Assembly (NCBI RefSeq): GCF_000952855.1
Contig: NZ_JSVU01000001.1
Coordinates: 248,001 to 312,000, forward strand
Length of the DNA stretch: 64,000 nt
Source: Aequorivita vladivostokensis
Lineage (GTDB): Bacteria; Bacteroidota; Bacteroidia; Flavobacteriales; Flavobacteriaceae
Reading direction: 5' to 3'
Shown here in pieces: positions 56,078-64,000 of the stretch (position 1 is its first letter; every line of letters starts with the position of its first letter). Made by a program: the position numbers and the translations under genes. The notes beneath the pieces were generated by a model. That model ran no database searches and had not been told where the DNA came from. It saw only the letters and a list, made by a program, of their open reading frames with translations.

Positions 56078-56106
56078 TTGCGTATTAAAAAATTCATATA
56101 CTTTTG
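56078..56106 (+). promoter_or_regulatory. Bacteroidota-type promoter for topA
   Basis: TTG (56078-56080) and TACTTTTG (56099-56106) are 18 bp apart, and the topA ATG lies 20 bp beyond. This is one of the clearest promoter matches in the window. Confidence 0.78.
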
Positions 56107-56126
56107 TACGCATAACAAATAAGTAT

Positions 56127-58643
56127 ATGGCAAAGAATTTAGTGATAGTTGAGTCCCCGGCAAAAGCAAAAACCATTGAAAAATTTCTTGGAAAGGATTT
56201 CAAGGTTTCCTCCAGTTTTGGGCACATTGCAGATCTTCCGTCCAAGGAATTGGGCGTGGACGTGGAAGGGGATTTTACACCTAAATATATAGTGAGCAGC
56301 GACAAAAAGAAGCTGGTGGCAGAATTGAAGTCGCTGTCCAAAAAAGCTGATATGGTTTGGCTGGCAAGTGATGAAGACCGCGAGGGAGAAGCCATTGCGT
56401 GGCATCTTGCCGAGGAATTGAAGCTGGACAAAAACAAGACCAAGCGGATTGTTTTTCACGAAATTACCAAGTCTGCTATTTTAAAAGCGATTGAAAACCC
56501 GCGCCAGATTGATTATAATTTGGTAAACGCCCAACAGGCCCGACGTGTGTTGGACCGTTTGGTTGGGTATGAACTTTCACCCGTACTTTGGAAAAAAGTG
56601 AAAGGTGGACTTTCCGCAGGACGCGTTCAGTCGGTTGCCGTTCGGTTGATCGTGGAGCGCGAGCGCGAGATTGAAGCCTTTACGCCCGTAGGTTCCTATA
56701 GAATCGATGCCGAATTTACAACGCTTGAAGGCAGCAAGTTCAAGGCGAAACTTCCAAAGAATTTTGATACGGAAGAAGAAGCGCGCGAGTTTCTTCGGAA
56801 GAATTTGGGAGCTTCCTATAAAATTTCAGATTTAACAAAAAAGCCCGCCAGCAAAAGCCCGGCGGCACCTTTTACCACATCAACCTTACAACAGGAAGCA
56901 GCGCGAAAATTGTATTTTTCGGTTGGAAAAACGATGACCATTGCGCAACGCTTATACGAGGCTGGATTGATTACCTATATGCGTACCGACAGCGTAAACC
57001 TTAGCAACGACGCAAAAAATGCAGCACAAAAGGAAATTATTGCTTCCTATGGAAAGGAATACAGCAAACCCCGCGATTACAAGGGAAAAAGCAAGGGAGC
57101 GCAGGAGGCACACGAGGCCATCCGCCCCACTGATATGACCCAGCACAGTATTTCTGGCGACCACGACCAAGCGCGTTTGTACGATTTAATTTGGAAGCGA
57201 ACCTTGGCTTCGCAAATGAGCGATGCGCAATTGGAGCGTACCAATGTGAAGATTGACGTGCTTTCCAAAGAAAAAGTTTCAGAAAATTTCACTGCAAATG
57301 GTGAAATGATAAAGTTTGACGGTTTTCTAAAAGTATATTTGGAAGGAACCGATTTTGAGGAAGAAGAGCAGGAAGGCATGTTGCCAAATATGAAAAATGG
57401 CGACTCACTTGAAAACAACTACATCACCGCTACCGAACGCTTTACGCGTCCGCCGTACCGATACACGGAGGCGTCGTTGGTAAAGCAATTGGAGGAACTC
57501 GGCATCGGCCGTCCGTCAACTTACGCACCGACTATTTCAACCATCATCAGCAGAAATTATGTTGAAAAGGGAACCGTGGAAGGCGTGGAGCGAAAGTATC
57601 TTCAGTTAACACTTCAAAAGGAAAACATAAAAGATAAAACCTTGACCGAAACTGTTGGATCCGACAAAGGGAAATTGGTTCCCACAGATATCGGGATGAT
57701 CGTGAACGACTTTTTGGTGGAACATTTCGAAAATATTCTTGACTACAATTTCACCGCAAAAGTAGAACAGGATTTTGACGACATAGCCGAAGGCAAAGAG
57801 GAGTGGACCAAGATGATGAAGGATTTCTACGGAAAATTCCATCCACGGGTAGAGCACGTTGAAGAAAATGCAGACCGCGAAAGTGGCGAGCGCATTTTGG
57901 GCGAAGACCCCGAAACGGGCAAAACCGTTTTGGTACGCCTCGGAAAATACGGCCCCATGGCACAGATTGGCGCGCCGGAAGACGAGGAGAAAAAATTCGC
58001 CAGTCTCCGTCCAGACCAGCAATTGCATTTGGTTACTTTTGAGGAAGTGATGGACCTTTTCAAGCTTCCGAAGACTTTGGGCATTTATGAAAAAGAAGAG
58101 GTTGAGGTGAACAACGGTCGGTTCGGCCCGTATGTGCGCTTCGGAAAAACCTTTATTTCGCTTCCGAAGGGAATGGATCCTTTAGACGTGGATATGGCTT
58201 TTGCAAAGGAGCTGATTGAAGAAAAGAAAAAAGCCGATGCACCTATATATATGTATGAGGATCTGCCAGTTCAAAAAGGGGTTGGACGTTTTGGCCCTTT
58301 TATAAAATGGAACAATATGTTCATCAACGTGAACAAAAAGTATGATTTTGACAATCTCTCGGATGAAGATATAGAAGAATTGATAGAGGACAAAAAGCAG
58401 AAAGAAATTGACAAGCTCATCAACGAATGGCCAGATGAAAAAATACGGATTGAAAAAGCGCGATGGGGCCGTTTCAATATTATAAAAGGTAAGACAAAAG
58501 TTGAGCTGCCCAAAGGCACTGAGGCCGACAAGATAACTTTGGAAGAGGCCAAGGATTTGCTTGATAAAAAAAGCCCAAAGAAAAAAACCGCGGCCAAAAA
58601 GAAAACCGCAACTAAGAAAAAAGCTACAGCCAAGAAAAAATAA
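56127..58643 (+). CDS. topA: DNA topoisomerase I
   Basis: A type IA enzyme that relaxes negative supercoils. The protein has 838 residues. A TOPRIM domain (1-130) shows VIVESPAKAKTIEKFLG and SDEDREGEAIAWH. The active-site Tyr is Y284 in LITYMRTDSVNL. C-terminal beta repeats are followed by a Lys/Ala-rich tail (about 810-838). No C4 zinc fingers are seen in the C-terminal part, unlike enterobacterial TopA. Its stop codon overlaps the ATG of the next gene by one base. Confidence 0.96.
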   Translation: MAKNLVIVESPAKAKTIEKFLGKDFKVSSSFGHIADLPSKELGVDVEGDFTPKYIVSSDKKKLVAELKSLSKKADMVWLASDEDREGEAIAWHLAEELKLDKNKTKRIVFHEITKSAILKAIENPRQIDYNLVNAQQARRVLDRLVGYELSPVLWKKVKGGLSAGRVQSVAVRLIVEREREIEAFTPVGSYRIDAEFTTLEGSKFKAKLPKNFDTEEEAREFLRKNLGASYKISDLTKKPASKSPAAPFTTSTLQQEAARKLYFSVGKTMTIAQRLYEAGLITYMRTDSVNLSNDAKNAAQKEIIASYGKEYSKPRDYKGKSKGAQEAHEAIRPTDMTQHSISGDHDQARLYDLIWKRTLASQMSDAQLERTNVKIDVLSKEKVSENFTANGEMIKFDGFLKVYLEGTDFEEEEQEGMLPNMKNGDSLENNYITATERFTRPPYRYTEASLVKQLEELGIGRPSTYAPTISTIISRNYVEKGTVEGVERKYLQLTLQKENIKDKTLTETVGSDKGKLVPTDIGMIVNDFLVEHFENILDYNFTAKVEQDFDDIAEGKEEWTKMMKDFYGKFHPRVEHVEENADRESGERILGEDPETGKTVLVRLGKYGPMAQIGAPEDEEKKFASLRPDQQLHLVTFEEVMDLFKLPKTLGIYEKEEVEVNNGRFGPYVRFGKTFISLPKGMDPLDVDMAFAKELIEEKKKADAPIYMYEDLPVQKGVGRFGPFIKWNNMFINVNKKYDFDNLSDEDIEELIEDKKQKEIDKLINEWPDEKIRIEKARWGRFNIIKGKTKVELPKGTEADKITLEEAKDLLDKKSPKKKTAAKKKTATKKKATAKKK

Positions 58644-59806
58644 TGATAGAATTTTTATCGCCAGTTTCAAAAAAAGTTTTGGCACATCGGGAAATCTTGC
58701 CTCTGGGAACTTTAGGAAAACAGATAGAAACCCACGCCAAAACAGGGGAACTTCCAGCTCTAAAGAATGTAAAGTTTGCTATTCTGGGCATTAAGGAAAA
58801 TCGTGCCGACGAGAATTTTATGGGCGGGGACGTTTCTTTTGATTCGTATAGAAAAGCCTTTTACGCCCTATATCCCGGAAATTGGAATTACAATATAATA
58901 GACCTGGGAGACATAGAAAAAGGTGAAACGGCCGAAGATACCCGCTTTGCCGCCAGAGAGGTTATAGCAGCGCTTCTTAATAAGAATATTGTGCCATTGA
59001 TATTGGGCGGCAGCCAGGATTTGGCATTTGCCCAATATCGGGCGTATGATGGGCTGGATGGAATGGTAAACGTAGTAAATATCGATAACCGTTTCGACCT
59101 TGGAAATGCCGAACTACCTATTTCCAACAAATCGTATGTAGGAAAGATGGTGGTTGAAAAGCCTTATAATCTTTTTAATTACAGCGTTTTGGGATATCAA
59201 TCCTTTTTCAATGCCCCACAGGAAATAGCCTTGATGGAAAAATTGTATTTTGATGCCTATAGATTAGGGGAAGTGTGTGCAGACATTACTGTGGTAGAGC
59301 CCATTATGCGGGATGCCGATATGGTAACTTTAGATGTGACCGCAATAAAAAGTGCAGAATTAAGTTATAAGAACAATAACAGTCCCAACGGTTTTGATGG
59401 CCGTGAAGTTTGTGCCATTTCCCGATATGCCGGTATCAGCAATAAAGTGAAATCCTTTGGCGTTTATGAGTTAAGCGACTCTATTGAAAGTAAGAGCGGC
59501 GCAATGCTCGTGGCCCAAATAGTATGGTATTTTATTGAAGGATTTAATTTTCGGGTAGAAGACGGCGACTTCGAAAGCGAAAATCTCTTTACTACCTATA
59601 AAGTACCCGTGGATGATGAGATTTTAGAATTCAAAAAAAGCAATAAAACCGAAAGATGGTGGATTGTTTTGCCTTTTATTTCAAATGTTAATAATAAATT
59701 AAAAAGGCATACGTTATTACCTTGCACTTATGGCGAATATTTGGGTGCATGCAATCAGGAAATTCCTGAACGGTGGTTAAAAGCCCGCCACAAAAATGAA
59801 GTATAA
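58643..59806 (+). CDS. Arginase-fold (formimidoylglutamase-like) protein lacking metal ligands
   Basis: The protein has 387 residues with the ureohydrolase fold. The metal sites are degraded when compared with the agmatinase in this window. GGEHS becomes GGSQD (Q125 for His). DAHAD becomes DNRFD (R150 for His, D148 and D152 kept). DLD becomes DVT (D231 kept, T233 for Asp). Two His and one Asp are therefore lost, and hydrolase activity is unlikely. Automatic pipelines tend to call this formimidoylglutamase, which I would not trust. It is coupled to topA (one-base overlap) and sits directly before gldK, suggesting a structural or regulatory role. Confidence 0.82.
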   Translation: MIEFLSPVSKKVLAHREILPLGTLGKQIETHAKTGELPALKNVKFAILGIKENRADENFMGGDVSFDSYRKAFYALYPGNWNYNIIDLGDIEKGETAEDTRFAAREVIAALLNKNIVPLILGGSQDLAFAQYRAYDGLDGMVNVVNIDNRFDLGNAELPISNKSYVGKMVVEKPYNLFNYSVLGYQSFFNAPQEIALMEKLYFDAYRLGEVCADITVVEPIMRDADMVTLDVTAIKSAELSYKNNNSPNGFDGREVCAISRYAGISNKVKSFGVYELSDSIESKSGAMLVAQIVWYFIEGFNFRVEDGDFESENLFTTYKVPVDDEILEFKKSNKTERWWIVLPFISNVNNKLKRHTLLPCTYGEYLGACNQEIPERWLKARHKNEV

Positions 59807-59854
59807 TCAAACAACACAAGTAAAAACGGGGATTAAGGGTTTTTCAAAAAAAAA

Positions 59855-59885
59855 TTGTTTTTTTGGAATTTTATAGATAGGTTTA
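59855..59885 (+). promoter_or_regulatory. Putative promoter of gldK-gldL-gldM-gldN
   Basis: TTG (59855-59857) and TAGGTTTA (59878-59885, one mismatch to TAnnTTTG) are 20 bp apart, and the gldK ATG lies at 59920. Confidence 0.5.
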
Positions 59886-59919
59886 CGCCCTTGAATCTCG
59901 AAATTTAACCTAAATACCT

Positions 59920-61293
59920 ATGAAGAAGTTTATTGCATTAACTGCGATCGTTGCCTTTTTGTTCAGTTGTAACTCCGGAGACCGGGGAGAACTGGTGGGG
60001 GCAAAAGGTAAAAAATGGTATCCTCAAAAACCGTACGGAATGACCCTTGTGCCCGGTGGATCTTTCATCATGGGTAAAAGTGATGATGATTTTGTAGCCG
60101 TAAATGATGCGCCTACAAAAACCGTTACCGTGCGTTCCTTTTACATGGACGAAACTGAAATAACCAATGCTGAGTACCGTCAATTTGTAAATTGGGTTCG
60201 CGATTCCACGGTAAGATTGCGTCTTGCTATTATGGCCGACGAAGTGGGTGCAACCCCAGGCGACGGCGGTATTGGTGAATTTGCATTTGTTGATCAGGAA
60301 AACGAAGAAATGACTCCCTACCAGCAGTATATGTACGACAATTACTTTGGAATGGGTGAAGATTATTACGCAGGTAGAAAGTTGAATGATAGGGTAGATA
60401 TAATCTGGGATACATCGGAGTATCCGGATGAATACTATTCTGAAGTAATGGATACCATGTACATTCCAACCGAAGAAGCGTATAACGGTCAGCGCACAAT
60501 TGATGTGAGCAAATTAAATTTCCAATATACCTATATGGATATTGAAGCTGCCGCGCGGGACAAAACCAAACGACGTAAAGATTTCATTAAAAAGGAAGAA
60601 TTGAATATCTATCCCGATACTACGGTTTGGATCAAAGATTTCAACTATTCCTATAATGAGCCGATGCACAATGATTACTTTTGGCACGAGGCTTATGGCG
60701 ATTATCCTGTGGTGGGTGTTACCTGGAAACAGGCCAAAGCCTTCTGCGCTTGGAGAACGCTGTATAAGAATTCCTATCAAAAATCTAGAAAGAAGAACTT
60801 CGTAAACTCTTTCCGTCTTCCCGGTGAAGCAGAGTGGGAGTACGCTGCTCGCGGTGGTCTGGAGTCGGCAACCTATCCTTGGGGTGGGCCGTATGCTAAA
60901 AATGACCGAGGTTGTTTTATGGCAAACTTTAAGCCTTTACGTGGCGATTACGCTGCAGACCAGGCGCTATATACTGTAGAGGCGAAATCTTATGAGCCAA
61001 ACGATTTCAACCTATACAATATGGCTGGAAACGTATCGGAATGGGTGGCTTCTTCTTATGATCCCGCTTCGTATGACTACACTTCTACTATGAATCCAAA
61101 TGTTAACGATCCAAACAATATGCGAAAAGTGGTTCGTGGCGGTTCGTGGAAGGATGTGGCATATTTTCTACAAGTAAGTACCCGTGATTATGAATATGCA
61201 GATTCTGCGAGAAGCTATATAGGCTTCAGGACTGTACAGGATTACATGGGCACCGATGTCGTGTTAAACCAAAACTTTGGCGACGCTCGCTAA
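59920..61293 (+). CDS. gldK: Type IX secretion / gliding lipoprotein GldK
   Basis: The protein has 457 residues with a lipobox (AFLFSC, lipid Cys17). The formylglycine-generating-enzyme-like (SUMF1) fold includes MTLVPGGSFIMGKSDDD, LPGEAEWEYAARGG and YNMAGNVSEWVAS. The catalytic cysteines of true sulfatase-modifying enzymes are not evident, as is normal for GldK. It forms the outer-membrane-associated ring of the type IX system with GldN. It is the first gene of the gldKLMN cluster. Confidence 0.96.
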   Translation: MKKFIALTAIVAFLFSCNSGDRGELVGAKGKKWYPQKPYGMTLVPGGSFIMGKSDDDFVAVNDAPTKTVTVRSFYMDETEITNAEYRQFVNWVRDSTVRLRLAIMADEVGATPGDGGIGEFAFVDQENEEMTPYQQYMYDNYFGMGEDYYAGRKLNDRVDIIWDTSEYPDEYYSEVMDTMYIPTEEAYNGQRTIDVSKLNFQYTYMDIEAAARDKTKRRKDFIKKEELNIYPDTTVWIKDFNYSYNEPMHNDYFWHEAYGDYPVVGVTWKQAKAFCAWRTLYKNSYQKSRKKNFVNSFRLPGEAEWEYAARGGLESATYPWGGPYAKNDRGCFMANFKPLRGDYAADQALYTVEAKSYEPNDFNLYNMAGNVSEWVASSYDPASYDYTSTMNPNVNDPNNMRKVVRGGSWKDVAYFLQVSTRDYEYADSARSYIGFRTVQDYMGTDVVLNQNFGDAR

Positions 61294-61357
61294 TACCCCT
61301 TTTTTACTAAACTAAAATAACCTTAATCAAAAACTCTCAACTAAAAATTTAAGTATT

Positions 61358-62008
61358 ATGGCACAATCAAGATCATCAAAAAAATTATTTAATATGGCCT
61401 ATGGCCTTGGCGCATCTATTGTAATTTTGGGCGCACTTTTTAAAATCCTTCACTGGGAATTGGGTCCCCTAAACGGAGGTCTTCTTTTGGCCATTGGTCT
61501 TATTACTGAAGCTATCATTTTCGCCATTTCCGCTTTTGAACCGGTAGATGACGATTTGGATTGGTCTTTGGTTTACCCAGAATTGGCAGGAGGTGCCGCT
61601 ACTAACAGAAAAGCTATTAAAGAGCCAGAGGATTCACAAGGTCTTCTTTCCAAAAAATTGGATGAAATGCTTAAGGAAGCACGTATCGATTCAGAATTGA
61701 TGAATAGCCTTAGCACCAGCATCCGTTCTTTTGAAGGAGCTGCCAAAGGTATGGCCCCAACTGCAGAGGCAATGAACTCTACAAAGAAATATAGTGAGGA
61801 AATGGCTCTTGCCGCCGCACAAATGGATTCCTTGAACAGTCTTTACAAAGTACAGATTGAGTCAACCAGCCGTCAAGCAGAGGCAAATCAGGCCGTTGCT
61901 GAAAACGCGGAACAATTAAAGCAACAGATGCAGCACTTGGCTACCAACCTTTCTTCCTTGAACGGGGTTTATGGAGGTATGCTTTCTGCAATGACTAATA
62001 GAAACTAA
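61358..62008 (+). CDS. gldL: Type IX secretion motor protein GldL
   Basis: The protein has 216 residues with two N-terminal transmembrane helices (about 14-31 and 38-60). The second carries the conserved Glu in GLITEAIIF (E51), which in this family is needed for proton-driven rotation. A cytoplasmic helical tail follows (about 75-216). GldL with GldM forms the inner-membrane motor that powers secretion and gliding. Confidence 0.95.
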   Translation: MAQSRSSKKLFNMAYGLGASIVILGALFKILHWELGPLNGGLLLAIGLITEAIIFAISAFEPVDDDLDWSLVYPELAGGAATNRKAIKEPEDSQGLLSKKLDEMLKEARIDSELMNSLSTSIRSFEGAAKGMAPTAEAMNSTKKYSEEMALAAAQMDSLNSLYKVQIESTSRQAEANQAVAENAEQLKQQMQHLATNLSSLNGVYGGMLSAMTNRN

Positions 62009-62052
62009 GATAGGTTTTCACCTTAATTATTAATCTTTAAAAAAGAATAAAA

Positions 62053-63615
62053 ATGGCAGGAGGAAAACTATCCCCAAGGCAGAAGATGATTAACCTGATG
62101 TATCTGGTTTTCATCGCGATGCTTGCACTTAATATGTCCAAAGAAGTATTATCTGCTTTTGGACTACTTAACGAACGATTAACAGAATCCAATAACGCTT
62201 CCGAAGCAAGAAATACCGCTTTTATGGAAAGCCTTGCTACCAAAGCTTCAGAACAACCTGAGCAATATGGGGCAGTAAAAGAGAAAGCTGACAGAATCAG
62301 CGCAATCTCTAACGAGTTTGATGCCTATATTGAAGGTATTAAAAACGATATGATGAGTACCGTTAAACCTGAAGATGCGCAGGATTATGAGGTTCAAGAC
62401 AAACCGGACCATCTAGATCAAAAGTTTTTCCAAGGCGATAAACTTTCGCCAGCTGGTCAAGAGTTTGTAGCACAGATAGACAAATATCGCGAAGGCGTAT
62501 TAGGTGTAATTGGCGATGACCCGAGATACCAGAGTATAGCGGCAGATGTTGCCAAAAAATTTGAAACCCAACCGGTAAAACGTCGTGATGGAGTTGAAGT
62601 GCCGTGGTTAAACTATCATTTTGAAGGATTTCCACTAGTTGCTTCAAGAACAAAAATGACGCAATTACAAAATGATGTTAAAACTACCGAGAATGAAATT
62701 CTTTCAAATATGTTGGCAGGACAGCAAGCAGCTGCTCTATCTTTCACACAGTATAATACATTGTTAGAAACTTCTAAATCGGCATATTATGCAGGTGAAG
62801 AGTTCGATGGCGGAATTGTTCTGGGACGTAAGGATCCAAATACAAGACCGAATCGTGTAGAACTTACGTTGGATGGAAGACCTCTATCAGAAGGTCAGTA
62901 TGCAATTGAGAATGGTAAGGTAATGTTGAAAATAAGTGCCGGTTCTCCTGGCGATCACAAAATTGAAGGAAATCTTATCTTCCTTGAAAATGGTGAAGAA
63001 AAGGAAATTCCAGTAAATGTTGGTTTCTCAACTATATCTAAACCAAACTCCGCCGTAATCGCCGCAGATAAAATGAACGTGGTGTATCGTGGGGTGGACA
63101 ACCCAATGACGGTTTCCATTCCTGGTATTCCTGACAACAAGGTGAATGCATCTGCTCCTGGGCTTTCTAAGGTTTCCGGAAGTAAATATGTTATGCGCCC
63201 GGGTGCTGGTAGAACTGTAACTATAACGGCTAGCGGAACCTTGCCCGACGGTACAGGGGTTAGAACTCCAGCTGAATTCCGTATAAAGGATATCCCTGCT
63301 CCAGTAGGTGCTATCCGTGGAGAGACTGGAATTGTGAGAATGGAGCGTGGAGGTCTTGAAATTTCCTCCGTATCTGCTGTATTGCCAGATTTTGATTTTG
63401 ATGTAAATCTTAACGTTACCGGATTTAGCTTCAAAGTGTCTGGACAGCCAACCGTTCGTGTAAATGGAACCAAGTTGGATGCCGCTGCAAAAGGCGCGCT
63501 TAGACGAGCTGGAAGAGGCGAGACCGTTCAAATTTTTGATATCAACGCCAGTGTCTCTGGAAGTGGTGTAATGCTTAAGAAAACCTCTCCAGTTATTATT
63601 GAATTGACAAACTAA
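62053..63615 (+). CDS. gldM: Type IX secretion motor protein GldM
   Basis: The protein has 520 residues. One N-terminal transmembrane helix (about 12-30, MINLMYLVFIAMLALNM) inserts between GldL subunits. The rest forms four periplasmic domains that reach the GldK/GldN ring, ending with the beta-rich domain KVSGQPTVRVNGTKL to the C-terminus. Length and order fit GldM of gliding flavobacteria. Confidence 0.96.
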   Translation: MAGGKLSPRQKMINLMYLVFIAMLALNMSKEVLSAFGLLNERLTESNNASEARNTAFMESLATKASEQPEQYGAVKEKADRISAISNEFDAYIEGIKNDMMSTVKPEDAQDYEVQDKPDHLDQKFFQGDKLSPAGQEFVAQIDKYREGVLGVIGDDPRYQSIAADVAKKFETQPVKRRDGVEVPWLNYHFEGFPLVASRTKMTQLQNDVKTTENEILSNMLAGQQAAALSFTQYNTLLETSKSAYYAGEEFDGGIVLGRKDPNTRPNRVELTLDGRPLSEGQYAIENGKVMLKISAGSPGDHKIEGNLIFLENGEEKEIPVNVGFSTISKPNSAVIAADKMNVVYRGVDNPMTVSIPGIPDNKVNASAPGLSKVSGSKYVMRPGAGRTVTITASGTLPDGTGVRTPAEFRIKDIPAPVGAIRGETGIVRMERGGLEISSVSAVLPDFDFDVNLNVTGFSFKVSGQPTVRVNGTKLDAAAKGALRRAGRGETVQIFDINASVSGSGVMLKKTSPVIIELTN

Positions 63616-63638
63616 TATTGAGTATAAAACCCTATAAT

Positions 63639-64000
63639 ATGAATTTGAAAAATGTTGTTTTATGTGTTTTTGGCCTGGGAATGGCTGCCAGTGGGGCTGC
63701 ACAGGTAAATATTCTAAATGCCAAAACTCCCGAAGATATAGGTAAAAAGACCGAAGCACAAATTGCCTATGACAATGATACCCCATTGCCCTATGGTTAT
63801 ACCGACGAGCGCGATGTGTTGTGGTCCAAAACCACTTGGGAAATAATCGATCTAGATGAAAGAGTCAACTTCCCACTTTATTATCCTATAGATACAAACA
63901 ACATTGGTTCAGACAGACGTTCCCTTTATGATGTTTTGGTGAAAAACATAAAAAATGGAAATATTGAAAATGTTTACGCTGATTCCTATTTTACTGAAAA
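63639..64000 (+). CDS. gldN: Type IX secretion protein GldN (3' partial)
   Basis: The first 120 residues are present and the gene runs off the window. The ATG at 63639 begins a signal peptide (MNLKNVVLCVFGLGMAASG, then AAQVNILNA). Next come YTDERDVLWSKTTWEIIDLD and the FPLYYPID element conserved in GldN/PorN. GldN partners GldK in the periplasmic ring. It lies 23 bp after gldM. Confidence 0.93.
   Translation, partial: MNLKNVVLCVFGLGMAASGAAQVNILNAKTPEDIGKKTEAQIAYDNDTPLPYGYTDERDVLWSKTTWEIIDLDERVNFPLYYPIDTNNIGSDRRSLYDVLVKNIKNGNIENVYADSYFTE

Noticed and set aside
63028-63786. A 252-codon open frame on the minus strand across gldM and gldN
   Set aside because: It is wholly antisense to well-supported genes, has low-complexity Ser/Tyr-rich content and no family resemblance. 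It is a shadow of gldM codon usage.

Overview
The window looks like a chromosomal segment of a Bacteroidota bacterium, almost certainly family Flavobacteriaceae. The evidence is the type IX secretion and gliding set (PorP/SprF, gldK-gldL-gldM-gldN), C-terminal T9SS sorting domains, LytS/LytTR-type regulation, flavobacterial DUF families (DUF6089, DUF6252, DUF2797), a bacterial GH3-like protein, and promoters of the Bacteroidota type (TTG, then TAnnTTTG). Genus cannot be fixed from the sequence. No rRNA, tRNA, CRISPR array or transposase gene was seen.

Layout. 1-4914: the 3' part of a giant repeat-containing T9SS type B cargo gene and its PorP/SprF partner. 5254-8180: a TPR sensor kinase and LytTR response regulator pair. 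8437-17034: a gamma-carbonic-anhydrase-like gene, then a long minus-strand envelope cluster (CBS protein, nadK, DUF6089, uppS, bamA, two ompH/skp-like genes, murI). 17189-25458: pdxJ, an alpha/beta hydrolase, a FadL-type porin, a GDSL lipoprotein, a holin-like membrane protein, tig, clpP and clpX. 25527-33294: a small lipoprotein, GH3, DUF2797, AsmA-like, a folK/deoxynucleoside kinase fusion and an RsuA/RluB-like protein. 33603-39466: a polyamine cluster (speA, speB, deoxyhypusine-synthase-like), a RES/Xre toxin-antitoxin pair and a GNAT-nitrilase fusion. 39486-43298: a GT87-like mannosyltransferase and a divergent pair of lipoprotein genes (TolB-like, M28 peptidase). 43447-55235: groEL and groES, a decayed island of secreted-protein genes, then secG, a TPR protein, lptE, a sigma-54 activator and miaB. 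55350-64000: a lipoprotein pyrophosphatase, topA, an arginase-fold protein lacking metal ligands, and gldK, gldL, gldM and the start of gldN.

Working together. GldK/L/M/N form the core and motor of the secretion machine that would export the cargo at 1-3903 and the T9SS-tagged proteins of the island. BamA with the OmpH/Skp-like chaperones, LptE and SecG serve envelope biogenesis. Tig, ClpP, ClpX and GroESL form the proteostasis set. SpeA and SpeB would make putrescine from arginine, which the deoxyhypusine-synthase-like enzyme may use.

The most notable points are: (i) an island between groES and secG, bounded by two near-identical terminator hairpins and containing three damaged genes (an in-frame TAG in a signal peptide, a chimeric lipoprotein, a truncated and frameshifted esterase); (ii) a candidate sigma-54 promoter upstream of groES; (iii) an arginase-family protein next to gldK and an RsuA-like protein that both lack catalytic residues; (iv) a toxin-antitoxin pair with visible operator repeats inside the polyamine cluster; (v) an 11-bp tandem array; (vi) two divergent lipoprotein genes whose -10-like boxes form one 18-bp palindrome.
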